Source: Streptomyces xantholiticus
Lineage (GTDB): Bacteria > Actinomycetota > Actinomycetes > Streptomycetales > Streptomycetaceae
Assembly: GCF_014651015.1 (NCBI RefSeq)
Contig: NZ_BMWB01000001.1
Location: forward strand, 408,137-472,136
Direction: 5' to 3'
Length of the DNA stretch: 64,000 bases
Shown here: one piece after another, positions 51,453-60,928 of the stretch
How the letters are laid out: every line of letters starts with the position of its first letter
How positions within the stretch are numbered: the first letter of the stretch is position 1
Position numbers and translations under genes: made by a program
The notes under the pieces: generated by a model
Databases searched by the model: none
What the model was told of the DNA's origin: nothing
Seen by the model: the letters and a program-made list of their open reading frames with translations, nothing else

Positions 51453-52349
51453 TCACTCCTCGCGGCGGGCCGCGCCCGCCACGGTGATGTTCACCAGCCG
51501 CGGTACGCGCAGCCCGCGGTCGCGGAACTCCTCGGTCACGGCGGTACGCACATCCGTCAGCCGCTCCCGCGGTATCAGGACCATGGCGCTGCGCTCCGGC
51601 CGCCGCCCGGGCGACCAGGCGGCCGTCGCACCGGCGCGCCGGGCGCAGGCCACCGCGCGCTCGACCTCGTCCGGCGCGGGCTCGTCGCCACGGGTCACCA
51701 GCAGCGTCAGCCGCGAACCATGTGCGTCCGGGTCGAAGCGGACCCGGCGCCGAGTGCCGCGGCTGAGCATCAGTGCTTGTCCGGGCCTCGCGAACAGTGC
51801 CGCCTCGCGCAGCACTTCGTCACCTTCGGGGACGGCCGCCCGGGCCAGGGCGGCCAGCCGCCCGCGCGGCAGCCGTGGTCCGGGGCGGCCGGCGTGCAGA
51901 TCGGCGACCGCCAGCGCCACGGCGCACTCCAGCGGCTCGGCGCTGGACAGCCCGGTCGCGGCGGTCAGCGTGGAGTGGATGTGGAGATCGAGGCCGCCTC
52001 TGCCGTATCCGGCGCCGGCCATGGCGCGCAGCAGGGCATAGGTACGAGCCGCCCACTCGGGGTGCGGCAGCGGCGGTCCGGTGAGCGGGAGTTCACAGCT
52101 GTGCGCGGGATGGGCGAGGGAGCTCAGCCGTACGATCCCGTCGTCGCGCGGCGCGGCAGCGGCGGCCACGGGCCACCCGGCCGCGGCAACAAGCCGCGGT
52201 GAACCGAGGTGGAAGGCGTGCGGAGCGCTCCACACGGTGGCCGGTGGCCGGTCGTGGGCGGCCTCCAGGGCGTAGGCGACCAGCCGGAAGAGGGGGTCGG
52301 CGGTGTGCTGCCGGGCGATGCCGAGCGGCCCGACCGGCTCGGGGCTCAC
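51453..52349 (-). CDS. GHMP-kinase-like (galactokinase-type) protein
   Basis: This 298-aa protein contains HIHSTLTAATGLSSAEPLEC, which is the GHMP ATP-binding motif (PxxxGLGSSAA) with alterations. It is shorter than galactokinase and lacks its N-terminal signature. It may be a sugar kinase or a non-catalytic relative. GTG 52349 begins four bases after the stop of the methyltransferase fusion, so it is the last gene of the polyketide operon. A sugar-1-phosphate for the glycosyltransferase is a possible product (inference). Confidence 0.7.
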   Translation of the reverse strand: MSPEPVGPLGIARQHTADPLFRLVAYALEAAHDRPPATVWSAPHAFHLGSPRLVAAAGWPVAAAAAPRDDGIVRLSSLAHPAHSCELPLTGPPLPHPEWAARTYALLRAMAGAGYGRGGLDLHIHSTLTAATGLSSAEPLECAVALAVADLHAGRPGPRLPRGRLAALARAAVPEGDEVLREAALFARPGQALMLSRGTRRRVRFDPDAHGSRLTLLVTRGDEPAPDEVERAVACARRAGATAAWSPGRRPERSAMVLIPRERLTDVRTAVTEEFRDRGLRVPRLVNITVAGAARREE

Positions 52350-52353
52350 CTCG

Positions 52354-54213
52354 TCACCTCGGCTCGTGGAGCGTCGGTGTGCGGCGGGCCAGCAGGCGGT
52401 AGGCGTTGCCGCCGTTGGTGACGCGGGCCGCGGCCGCGCGGACCTTGTCCAGGACAGCCGCGGCAGCGAAGCACGGCAGCGAAGCCGTCCAGACGCCACG
52501 GCGGATCGCCCGGCTGGTCAGGGTCGCGCTGCCCGGGCCCCACGGGGCGTACGGACTGGGCGCGATCCGGTTCGCGACGAGCAGGACCGCGCCGACGAAG
52601 TCGCAGGACTGGTGGGCCGCGCCGTGTTCCTCGGCCAGCACCGTGAAGCCGCGGTCGGCCAGCGCATCGCGGAGGTTGCCGACCGGGATCAGGTGCTGGT
52701 GCTGGGGCTGGAACCACGGCAGCCAGTACGGGCCGAGCATGCGGCCGAGGCGTGATTCGGGGTCCGGGAGTTCGATCAGAAGATGCCCGCCGGGCGGCAA
52801 CACCTGTGCGGCGGCGTCGAGTTCGGCGAACGGGTCACGGGTGTGTTCCAGGTAGTGGTACATGCTGATCGTGTCGTAGCGGTGCACCAGCCCGGCAGCC
52901 AGCTCCGGGAACTGCCCGCAGTGAGCCGTTCCGATCCAGCCGCGGGCCTGGGCGCCCCGCACTTCCGCGGCCATGTCGAGGCCGTCGAAGCGCGTGTCGG
53001 GCCAGACGTCGCGCGCGCTGTTGCAGAAGTGACCGTGCCCGGTGCCCACATCGAGCCAGGCGGACGGGGTGCCGTACGGCTTGAGCATTTCCGCACGGGC
53101 CAGATACGACCGGCTCATCCGGCCGAACACGTGGGACGCGCTGCTCACGCTGAGGCCGTCGTAGAAGTCGCGGTAGTAGAAGTCGAGTCCGTCCAGGGAC
53201 AGGCGCGGGTTCTGGAACACATGCCCGCACGCCCCGCACTCCTCGAGGGTGAAGCTGCCCGGCTTGGCCTGGAACAGATCCGGCATCCGGGTGCGTACGG
53301 ACAGGTCGGCGGAGCCGCACCAGGGGCAGTCGGGGCGGCGCGGTTCGAAGAACCGATCGGTGCCGGCCTTGAGTTCGGCCGCGTAGAGGGGCCGCAGCGC
53401 CTCCATTTCCCGAGTCGGACCGGACTGGGAGGGGCCCCTGCTGGTGGCCGTTCGCAGCACGGTGTGGACGCAGTGCAGCGGCCGCGCCGCGGTGGCGCGC
53501 GGAAGATCGGCCGGTCGCAGCGGGCTGTCCGGACGGCCCAGGATCAGCGAGGGCTGCAGCCAGTACAGCGCGAGCGCCGCCGCGCCCCACCGGCCGTCCT
53601 TGACGGCCGCGCGTGCCAGCAGGGCGAGACCTGCCAGCTGGGCCGCGGTCACCACGCCCGGCGGCAGCCCTTGGGCGCGTAACTCCGCTGCCCGCCGGGC
53701 GGATTCACGGGCCGCGGCGGCCAGTCCCGGAGCGATGGCGATGCCGGTGGAGACCGGTGCGAAGTCCTTCAACCGGCCGAGCAGAGTGTGCAGTTCGGTG
53801 GGGGTGAGCTCGTCGTCGGTCTCGATTCCCGCGCGCGTGCGGACGTCCTCCGTGACCAGGACGGCATGGCCCGCGCCGCGTGGCTGCGCCGTGCGGGCAC
53901 AGCGCCCGTCGCTGATGTCCAGCAGACGCAGGAGGCCCAGCGCGCGTTCCGCGTCGAGGCTGCCCGGCAGCAGGTCGAGGACTTCGAGACCGGTTCGTTC
54001 CGCGTGGGCGACTGCGGCACGCACTGTCGCTTTGTCGACTTGGACGCCCCGGGCCGCGATCACGTGCCAGCCGTCCGTGGGCTGACTCTCGACGGTCAGG
54101 TCCAGGACGGGTACAGCGGCCAGCCGGCGGCGGGCGCGCACCGTGCCCGCGGTGAGGCCCGCCAGGACGGCGACGGCGGTCCAGGGGACGCGGCGGGTAC
54201 GAGACGGTGTCAT
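52354..54213 (-). CDS. Methyltransferase fused to an uncharacterised N-terminal domain
   Basis: This 619-aa protein begins with a short hydrophobic segment (PWTAVAVLAGLTAGTV) and an uncharacterised 250-residue region. A zinc-ribbon pair (CPWCGS and CGACGH at about 300-340) and a class I SAM methyltransferase domain follow (WLDVGTGHGHFCNSA, ISMYHYLEHTRDPFAELD, GGHLLIELPDPES). The ribbon-methyltransferase order matches sugar or glycolipid C/O-methyltransferases. ATG 54213 overlaps the glycosyltransferase stop (ATGA). It probably methylates the polyketide glycoside. The C-terminal helix may bind the membrane. Confidence 0.8.
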   Translation of the reverse strand: MTPSRTRRVPWTAVAVLAGLTAGTVRARRRLAAVPVLDLTVESQPTDGWHVIAARGVQVDKATVRAAVAHAERTGLEVLDLLPGSLDAERALGLLRLLDISDGRCARTAQPRGAGHAVLVTEDVRTRAGIETDDELTPTELHTLLGRLKDFAPVSTGIAIAPGLAAAARESARRAAELRAQGLPPGVVTAAQLAGLALLARAAVKDGRWGAAALALYWLQPSLILGRPDSPLRPADLPRATAARPLHCVHTVLRTATSRGPSQSGPTREMEALRPLYAAELKAGTDRFFEPRRPDCPWCGSADLSVRTRMPDLFQAKPGSFTLEECGACGHVFQNPRLSLDGLDFYYRDFYDGLSVSSASHVFGRMSRSYLARAEMLKPYGTPSAWLDVGTGHGHFCNSARDVWPDTRFDGLDMAAEVRGAQARGWIGTAHCGQFPELAAGLVHRYDTISMYHYLEHTRDPFAELDAAAQVLPPGGHLLIELPDPESRLGRMLGPYWLPWFQPQHQHLIPVGNLRDALADRGFTVLAEEHGAAHQSCDFVGAVLLVANRIAPSPYAPWGPGSATLTSRAIRRGVWTASLPCFAAAAVLDKVRAAAARVTNGGNAYRLLARRTPTLHEPR

Positions 54214-55379
54214 CTGAGCTTCTCCAACCTGTCGGCCGCGGCCGCGGCGCCGCCGGCCGCCGCGAAGGATGCTTGGATACGGCGGGCGGCCCGCCGGTGA
54301 TCCGGATCGTCGAGCACCGCGGTGAGCGCGGCCTGGATCTCGTCGGCGCGGGGCCGGCCGAAGCGCACCCGGACTCCGCCCCCGGCCGCCGCGACCTGCT
54401 GGGCGATGATCGGCTGGTCGTCCCGGACCGGCGCGACCACCAGCGGCAGACCGTGGGCGAGGGTCTCGCAGACGGTGTTGTGTCCGCCGTGGCAGATCAC
54501 GGCGTCGAGATGCGGCAGCAGGGCGAGTTGGGGCACGTACTCCTGAAGCAGGACATGGTCCTCACGCACCTCGCCGACCACCTCCGCGGGCGCTGCGACG
54601 ATCAGCTGCACCTGCTCGGCCAGCCGTTCCGCGGCCTTCAGGACAGCGGCGTAGAAGCGGACGCCTGCCTCCCGGTTGAGCGTGCCGAGCGAGACCAGCA
54701 CCCGGCGCCGTGCGGGATCCAGTCGCTGCCACGGGAACGACGCGGCGTCGGAAGGACGGCAGCCCAGGGCGGGTCCTACCCAGGCATGGTGGTCGGGGAA
54801 CGCGCCGTTCCCGCCGACCAGTTCACGGGTGGAGAAGACCAGGACCAGCCGGTCCGAGAACCGCGGATCCCAGTCGGCGGGCACGCCGCAGTCGGCCAGG
54901 AATCCGGCGATCCGGTCCGTCACCCACTCCCCCACCTTCGGGAATCCGGCGAACGGCCCGGTGAACTCGGCCGTGGTCGTCGCGGATGTCACCCATGGCA
55001 GTCCGCGCCGCCGCGCGACCACGGCCCCGGCCGGCGCCTGCTGGTCGACGACGAGTACATCGGGGTCGTACGTGTCGATCGCCGCCTCCACTCCGGGAAC
55101 CATCGCGTGGGCGAGCGGGATCAACGCCTCCTGCCAGAGGAAGCGCAGTGCGGCGACGCCGCGCAGATCGCGCCAGCGGCCGTGCAGCGCGCCATAGCCT
55201 CCGGGGCCGGTGTGGTCGCCGGACGGGAGGAGCGTGACGTGGGCGGGCAGCAGCCCGGACAGGACTTCGGCGGGGCCGGTCCACGCGACCTCGTGTCCGC
55301 GTGCGGTGAGTTCGGCGGCGACGGCGACGGTGGGGTTGACGTGCCCGGCGAGCGGCGGCACGACGAACAGCGCCCTCAT
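54210..55379 (-). CDS. MGT/YjiC-family glycosyltransferase
   Basis: This 389-aa GT-B glycosyltransferase of the macrolide-glycosyltransferase type has an N-terminal acceptor domain (PPLAGHVNPTVAVAAELTAR) and the donor motif CHGGHNTVCETLAHGLPLVV near residue 295, followed by DQP. It adds a sugar from a nucleotide donor to a lipid or polyketide. It overlaps the upstream hydrolase stop and the downstream methyltransferase start by four bases each. The sugar is unknown. Confidence 0.9.
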   Translation of the reverse strand: MRALFVVPPLAGHVNPTVAVAAELTARGHEVAWTGPAEVLSGLLPAHVTLLPSGDHTGPGGYGALHGRWRDLRGVAALRFLWQEALIPLAHAMVPGVEAAIDTYDPDVLVVDQQAPAGAVVARRRGLPWVTSATTTAEFTGPFAGFPKVGEWVTDRIAGFLADCGVPADWDPRFSDRLVLVFSTRELVGGNGAFPDHHAWVGPALGCRPSDAASFPWQRLDPARRRVLVSLGTLNREAGVRFYAAVLKAAERLAEQVQLIVAAPAEVVGEVREDHVLLQEYVPQLALLPHLDAVICHGGHNTVCETLAHGLPLVVAPVRDDQPIIAQQVAAAGGGVRVRFGRPRADEIQAALTAVLDDPDHRRAARRIQASFAAAGGAAAAADRLEKLR

Positions 55380-56191
55380 ACCGTCACCGCGTCGGGCTGT
55401 GGGCGGGCCGCTGCGGCCAGCCGGTCGAGCACGACCCGGCGGAGCTCGTCGGTGCCGCCCTGCAGTACGTCGTGACCCAGGCCGGGCAGGACGCGAATGG
55501 TGCAGTCGGGTGCGTGGCGGGCCAATTCCTCGGCACCGGGGACGAGTTCGGAGTGCTCACCGCACACGGCCAGCACCGGACAGCGCAGCTGGGCGAAGTC
55601 CTCGGCCGTGAACACCCGGCCCGCCGCGATGTCGTCGATCAGCGACGTCCGGTTGAGGAGTTCGTCGGCGGTCGCCGTCAGCCGGGCCGCCTTGCGCGCT
55701 CCGAGCGAGGCGAGTTCCTTCGGTACCTTGCTGCCTTCGAGGTCGAGAGCCGCGACGGAGAGCGTGTCCAGCATGTTCTCGATCCACGGGCCGCTGAGCG
55801 GTGCCTCGATCAGGATCAGCCCGGCGACGAGATCGGGCCGCGCCAGTGCGGTGCGCAGCGCGATCGTGCCGCCGTAGCTGTTGCCGACGAGAGTCACCGG
55901 GCGGGTGTCGAGTCCGAGGGCCCCGAGCAGGGCGGTCAGGTCCTGTACGGCCGTGGCGGTGTCGTAGCCGGTGGGTGGGCGTTCGGTGCGGCCGTGGCCG
56001 CGCAGGTCGTACAGGACGATGTCGTGCCCGTCCCGTGCGGCCGGGACGGCGAGGGTGGCGTAGAAGCTGGAGAGGTTGTCGACGACCAGACCGTGGAGGA
56101 AGACGGCGGTCGCGCCCGCTTCACCCGGTGCGTCGGCGGCCGGCAGCCGGTGGACATGGAAACGCAGGGAGTTGGCGAGTATCTCGGCCAT
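55376..56191 (-). CDS. Alpha/beta hydrolase (possible chain-releasing enzyme)
   Basis: This 271-aa protein has the nucleophile elbow VGNSYGG (Ser), the acid in CGEHSEL and the late His in GLGHDVL, with RGHGRTERP in the usual place. All three triad positions are filled. Its place between the ACP and glycosyltransferase genes suggests hydrolytic or cyclising release of the acyl chain from the ACP (inference). Seven bases separate it from the ACP gene. Confidence 0.87.
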   Translation of the reverse strand: MAEILANSLRFHVHRLPAADAPGEAGATAVFLHGLVVDNLSSFYATLAVPAARDGHDIVLYDLRGHGRTERPPTGYDTATAVQDLTALLGALGLDTRPVTLVGNSYGGTIALRTALARPDLVAGLILIEAPLSGPWIENMLDTLSVAALDLEGSKVPKELASLGARKAARLTATADELLNRTSLIDDIAAGRVFTAEDFAQLRCPVLAVCGEHSELVPGAEELARHAPDCTIRVLPGLGHDVLQGGTDELRRVVLDRLAAAARPQPDAVTV

Positions 56192-56198
56192 CGCGTGC

Positions 56199-56501
56199 TC
56201 AGGCGGCCGGAGCCGACACGGGTGTGCCGGAGATATGGGCCACGAGGTCGCCGACCGTCAGCGCCAGGATCTCCTCCATGTCCTTCTCGGCCAGGAAGGA
56301 GATCAGGTCCGCCGCGGCGCCGTACCGCTGCCGGAGCAGTTCGGCGAGCGCGACGAACTCGATGCTCTCCAGCGCCAGGTCCTCGTTGAAGGTGGTGTCG
56401 AACGTGACTTCTTCCGCGAGGAGGAACTCGTCGCCGACGGTCTGCACGAGCATGGCGGTGATCTCGGCGAGTATGCGCATCGCCGTGGGGTCGGTTGTCA
56501 T
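56199..56501 (-). CDS. Acyl carrier protein
   Basis: This 100-aa acidic helical protein has NEDLALESIEFVALAELLRQ, where the serine of LESIEF takes phosphopantetheine; the usual Asp of DSL is Glu here. ATG 56501 overlaps the synthase stop by four bases (ATGA). It would carry the growing or finished chain between the synthases and the tailoring enzymes. The synthase just upstream carries its own phosphopantetheinyl-transferase domain. Confidence 0.9.
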   Translation of the reverse strand: MTTDPTAMRILAEITAMLVQTVGDEFLLAEEVTFDTTFNEDLALESIEFVALAELLRQRYGAAADLISFLAEKDMEEILALTVGDLVAHISGTPVSAPAA

Positions 56502-59500
56502 GGCTGGGCTCCGTCCGGGTCGGGGGTGGGAGGTACGGTCCAGGCGACGACGTGCGGGGTGGGTGCGGTGTCCGGTCCGGACAGGTCGTGCACGGTTTCG
56601 GTTCGTACGCAATGGGCGCGGCCATCCGGAGAGACCACGCGGAGCCCGGCCGTTGTGTCGGTGACGGTCCACTGCCGAAGGCGTCCGCCCAGGCCGGTGC
56701 CCTCCGCCTTGGCCGCGGCTTCCTTTGCGCACCAGAGCGTGGTGAGCGCGTGCGCCTCGCCGTGCCCGTCACGGGCGGCGATCTGTTCGGCGAGCCGTCG
56801 TTCGTCGGCGGTGAGCGCGACACGACTCAGGGCGGCGGGGTCCTCGGTGACGGTCTCGATGTCGATGCCGACGGCGTGGGTGGGGTGGGCATACGCCACC
56901 GCGAGGCGGTCCTTGTGGGCCAGCGACATCCGCAGCCCGGCGGTGAGCGGGCCCTCGGGGTGCGGGCGGCCCGCCTCGTCATTGCCGACCGTGACCTCCA
57001 CGGGGAACAGGGGTCCGGCACCACGGTCCCAGAGGAGCCGGCGTACGGCGTCCTTCGCGGCGATCCGCCCGAGCAGCCAGGCCGCGCGGGCTCGCGGCGC
57101 GCGCTGTTCGTACGCGGCCCGCTCGGCCGCACCGAGATAGCGCCGCATCACCAGCTCCTGCGAGGCGGGATCGGTCCAGCGACGCCGGGCCAGACACCAG
57201 CCGCCGGGCTGCGGCTCGCCGATGCCGCAGATCTCCGGCGTGAACTTCATCGGCCACACCCGCTCGTCGGCGGCAAAGCGCCGGTACGTCCAGCCGTCCA
57301 GCCGGGCCAGTACGGTGCCGTCCGCGCGGACGAGCTCCACGTCGCCCTGTACGGCGTCCGGCCGCACGGAGCGGATGCGGGCGGTGGCGCGGATCAGCGA
57401 GCCGTCGCGGGGCACCGGTCCGTACAGGCTGACCCGCTCCAGCGAGGCGGGGAACACCAGCCGGTCGACCGGCAGCCGCAACTGCATCCAGTGGCCGAGG
57501 AGTTGACCGGCCGCGTCGAGCAGCGCGCCGGGCGCGGGCAGGGCGCGCAGCACCCCGCGGATGCCGTCGTCGGCGACGGCGGACACCTCGTGGACACCGG
57601 CGAAGCCGGGACCGTGGAACATCCACCGGTCGCGGTAGAGGGCCTCGGCGCTGACGGGGGCCGGGCCTTCACGGGTCAGTGCGGAACGATCGGGTGCGGG
57701 AGGGGAGGGGTGGCGGGATCCGAGCACGACGGTGACGCTCGCGCACCCGCCGATCTCCACGCGTACACGCCCGCCGGCCTCCGGAGTGACGGTGAACTCC
57801 GCGTCGACGGGGGGCGCGACGGGCAGCCAGCGCAGAGCCCGTACGTCGTCGAAACCGGTCACGGTGGTCTGCGGCACCGCTTGGAGGGCGGCGTCCGCGG
57901 CGAGGTCGAGCAGGGTGGTCATGGGGACGACGGGGAAGCGGTCGGAGGGCTCGGGCCAGGCGTCGGGCTGGAGGTAGACGCAGTGGTCGCGGACGTAGGG
58001 CATGGTGTCGAGGGACAGCCGTCGGGTGGTGACCACGGACGCCGGCGGGGTACGCCAGCCGTCGGCGACGGCGCGCGCCGCTTCCTCGGCCTCGTCGAGC
58101 ACGGCGTCGAGGGCCAACTGCAGTCGCGGCCGATCGGCGAGGTGCGTGCGGGCGGTCGTGGGCGGTCCGGCCAGTTGGAGCGTAGGCGCGGCGGGACCGA
58201 GGCGGATGAGGGGCGAGCCGAGATCGAGGGGGACGGAGCGGGGCGCGGGGCCGGCGGGCATCGCGGAGTCGGCTGCATCTGTCGGCGCCACCGGCTCGGT
58301 GCTCATCAGGGCAACGGATTCCGGCTCGCGTTCGACCAGAGCGTCCCAGTGAACGTCCCGGCCTTCCGTCCACAACGCGGCCGCCAACGCGCGTAGTTGG
58401 GCGACGCCGGTGTCTGCCCGGGACGCACCCGCCGAGACCGCCAGATGGGGGTGGCCGTGCAGGGTGTCCGAGACGAAGCCCGGGAGGCTGCCCGGGCCCA
58501 GCTGGACGAAGGCGCGCACGCCCTCCGCGTACAGGCGGTTCGTCAGCTCCCGAAAACGCACCGGCTCCAGCAGGTGGCGGAGCACCACATCCCGTACCTC
58601 GCGCTCGTCGGCGGGGTACGGCGCGACTGTGGTCGCCGACCAGACCGGCACCGTCGGGGGCCTCAGCGGCAGGCGGCCGAACGCGGCGCGGACCTGGTCG
58701 AGGTACGGGGCCCACATCGGCGTGTGAAAGCCCGAACGGAACGGTAGCTCCTGTGTGAGCACACCCTGCCCGGCCAGCCGCCGCAGCGCTTCCCCCACCG
58801 GGCGGGGCTCTCCGCAGAGCACCGACTGGTGGGGGCAGTTGTCGTGGCTGACGGCCACCCCGTCCATGCCTTCCAACACCTCGGCCACCTGCCGGGATCC
58901 GCAGCCGACGGCCGCGTACACCAGATCCGGAACATCGAGGTCGCCCGGCCGCAGCGAGTCGAGGAACGTGTCGACGGCCCGCTGTGGATACATCCCGGCG
59001 ACCACCATCGCGGTCCACTCGCCCAAGCTGTGCCCCGCCAACAGTTCGGCGTTTATGCCGAGTTCGGGCAGGACGCGGGCGAAGAACCGGCCGACGGTGA
59101 TGGCGTCCACCGCTCGCTCCACCAGCGTGCCGCCGTCCGTCAGGGCGGGCCGGGGCAGGCCGAAGTGGTCGGCGACATCGGCGACGTACGGCGCGAAGTC
59201 CGGCTCCAGGCCCGGGAAGACGAACGCCAGCAGGCCGTCGTGCGCGAGCAGCGGGCTGGGGGTGAACCAGACGCCGCCGCGACCACGCCACGGCCTGCCA
59301 CGAGCCACGACCGCCGCGGCCAGCGCCTGGCGCTTGGGGGTCAGTCCGAGGACGGCGAGGCGGCAGGGTCCGGCCGTCGACGGCATGACTTCTCCAGGCA
59401 GCGCCTCGACCAGACGGCCGAGTTCGGCAGGAGTCGCGGCGGCCAACAGCGTGACATCGGCCGACACGGGCCGTCGGACACGGCCGGCCGGGACGACTGC

Positions 59501-60928
59501 TCCCGGTGCCTCCTCCAGCACCACATGCGCGTTGATCCCGCCGAACCCGAACGCGTTCACCCCCGCCCGCCGCGGCCCGCTCCCACGCCGCCAGGGCTCC
59601 GCCTCCGTCACCGGACGCATCCGTGTCCCGGCAAAGCCCTCGTGCGGCTCTTCCAGATGGAGGGTCGGCGGCAGCGTCCCGTGGTGCAGGGCGAGTACCG
59701 CCTTGATCAGCCCGGCCATCCCGGACGCCTGCATGGTGTGGCCGAGCATCGACTTCACTGAGCCCATCGCCACCGGTTCGGCGCCCGGCGTACGCCGCCC
59801 GAACACCTCACCGAGCGTCGCGAGTTCGGCCTCGTCGCCGACCGGCGTTCCGGTGCCGTGCGCCTCGAGCAGACCGAGCGCGTCGGGCGCTGTCGGGTCG
59901 AGGCCGGCCTGCGACCAGGCTTTCCGCAGAGCACGGACCTGGCCGTCGACCAGCGGGCTCATCAGGCTCGCGGCCCGGCCGTCGCCCGCGACGCCCACTC
60001 CCCGTACGACGGCGTAGACGCGGTCGCCGTCGCGCTCGGCATCGGCCAGGCGTTTGAGGAGTACGACTCCGGTGCCCTCGGACAACAGTGTGCCGTCGGC
60101 GCGGCGGTCGAACGGGCGGATGTGCTGGCTCGGGCTCAGCGCCCGCAGCTGGGTGAAAACGCTCCAGAGCGTAGCGATATGGCAGTGGTGCACGGCTCCG
60201 GCGGCCACCACGTCGCAACTGCCGCTCGCCAGCAGACCGACCGCCTGCTCGACGGCGATCAGCGACGACGCGCAGGCGGCGTCGAGTGTGTATGCGGGGC
60301 CCCGGAAGTCGAGCCGGTTGGCGGCCCTGGCCGCGGTGAAGCTCGGTACGAGGCCGATCGAGGCCTCCGGCTGCTCGGGCCCGAGTCCGGCCTGGAAGGC
60401 GTCGCGTACGGCGGCGATCCGCTCGTCGCCGAGTTCGGGTGCGAGTTCACGCAGGGTCGCGGCGAGCTGATGGGCGGTGCGTACGCGCTGGTCCAGGCGG
60501 GCGGTGGCGACGCCCATGAACCCGCCGCGGCCGAGGATCACGCCGATGCGGGAACGGTCGGCGGGCAGCCGCTCCTCGCCTCCCGCGTCGGCCAGGGCCT
60601 CGGCGATGACGCGCAGCGCGAGGAGCTGATCGGGCTCCGCGCCCGCCACGGCCGCGGGCATGATGCCGAAGCGGGTCGGATCGAACGCGGTGAGGTCGTC
60701 GATGAATCCGCCGCGCCGGCAGTAGAAGTGGTCGCTGCGGGCGAAGCCCTCTGACGCGCCCGGGTCGTAGTAGACCTCAGGGTCCCAGCGGTCGGGCGGC
60801 ACATCGCTGATCGCGTCGGTGCCGGCGAAGAGATTGCGCCGGTAGGCGGCCAGGTCCCCGGCACCGGGGAAGACCGCGCCCATGCCGACGATGGCGGCGT
60901 CGGTCGGGCGTGGCCCGCCGTCAGCCAT
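56498..60928 (-). CDS. Iterative type I polyketide synthase KS-AT-DH-PPTase (hglE/PUFA-like)
   Basis: This 1476-aa protein has an active ketosynthase (Cys219 in DAACASS, His357 in EAHGTGT, His397 in SMLGH) and an acyltransferase (GHSLGE, Ser634). A double-hotdog dehydratase follows at about 960-1220 (His982 in YVRDHCVY, Asp1138). A C-terminal phosphopantetheinyl transferase (VGIDIE 1353-1358, WCAKEAAAK 1399-1407) ends the protein. This order is typical of PUFA/heterocyst-glycolipid-like and enediyne-like iterative synthases. ATG 60928 overlaps the preceding gene by eight bases. There is no ACP or KR in it, and these are supplied by the partner synthase and the free ACP. An upstream frame to 61108 is an extension into that gene and is rejected. 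Confidence 0.9.
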   Translation of the reverse strand: MADGGPRPTDAAIVGMGAVFPGAGDLAAYRRNLFAGTDAISDVPPDRWDPEVYYDPGASEGFARSDHFYCRRGGFIDDLTAFDPTRFGIMPAAVAGAEPDQLLALRVIAEALADAGGEERLPADRSRIGVILGRGGFMGVATARLDQRVRTAHQLAATLRELAPELGDERIAAVRDAFQAGLGPEQPEASIGLVPSFTAARAANRLDFRGPAYTLDAACASSLIAVEQAVGLLASGSCDVVAAGAVHHCHIATLWSVFTQLRALSPSQHIRPFDRRADGTLLSEGTGVVLLKRLADAERDGDRVYAVVRGVGVAGDGRAASLMSPLVDGQVRALRKAWSQAGLDPTAPDALGLLEAHGTGTPVGDEAELATLGEVFGRRTPGAEPVAMGSVKSMLGHTMQASGMAGLIKAVLALHHGTLPPTLHLEEPHEGFAGTRMRPVTEAEPWRRGSGPRRAGVNAFGFGGINAHVVLEEAPGAVVPAGRVRRPVSADVTLLAAATPAELGRLVEALPGEVMPSTAGPCRLAVLGLTPKRQALAAAVVARGRPWRGRGGVWFTPSPLLAHDGLLAFVFPGLEPDFAPYVADVADHFGLPRPALTDGGTLVERAVDAITVGRFFARVLPELGINAELLAGHSLGEWTAMVVAGMYPQRAVDTFLDSLRPGDLDVPDLVYAAVGCGSRQVAEVLEGMDGVAVSHDNCPHQSVLCGEPRPVGEALRRLAGQGVLTQELPFRSGFHTPMWAPYLDQVRAAFGRLPLRPPTVPVWSATTVAPYPADEREVRDVVLRHLLEPVRFRELTNRLYAEGVRAFVQLGPGSLPGFVSDTLHGHPHLAVSAGASRADTGVAQLRALAAALWTEGRDVHWDALVEREPESVALMSTEPVAPTDAADSAMPAGPAPRSVPLDLGSPLIRLGPAAPTLQLAGPPTTARTHLADRPRLQLALDAVLDEAEEAARAVADGWRTPPASVVTTRRLSLDTMPYVRDHCVYLQPDAWPEPSDRFPVVPMTTLLDLAADAALQAVPQTTVTGFDDVRALRWLPVAPPVDAEFTVTPEAGGRVRVEIGGCASVTVVLGSRHPSPPAPDRSALTREGPAPVSAEALYRDRWMFHGPGFAGVHEVSAVADDGIRGVLRALPAPGALLDAAGQLLGHWMQLRLPVDRLVFPASLERVSLYGPVPRDGSLIRATARIRSVRPDAVQGDVELVRADGTVLARLDGWTYRRFAADERVWPMKFTPEICGIGEPQPGGWCLARRRWTDPASQELVMRRYLGAAERAAYEQRAPRARAAWLLGRIAAKDAVRRLLWDRGAGPLFPVEVTVGNDEAGRPHPEGPLTAGLRMSLAHKDRLAVAYAHPTHAVGIDIETVTEDPAALSRVALTADERRLAEQIAARDGHGEAHALTTLWCAKEAAAKAEGTGLGGRLRQWTVTDTTAGLRVVSPDGRAHCVRTETVHDLSGPDTAPTPHVVAWTVPPTPDPDGAQP

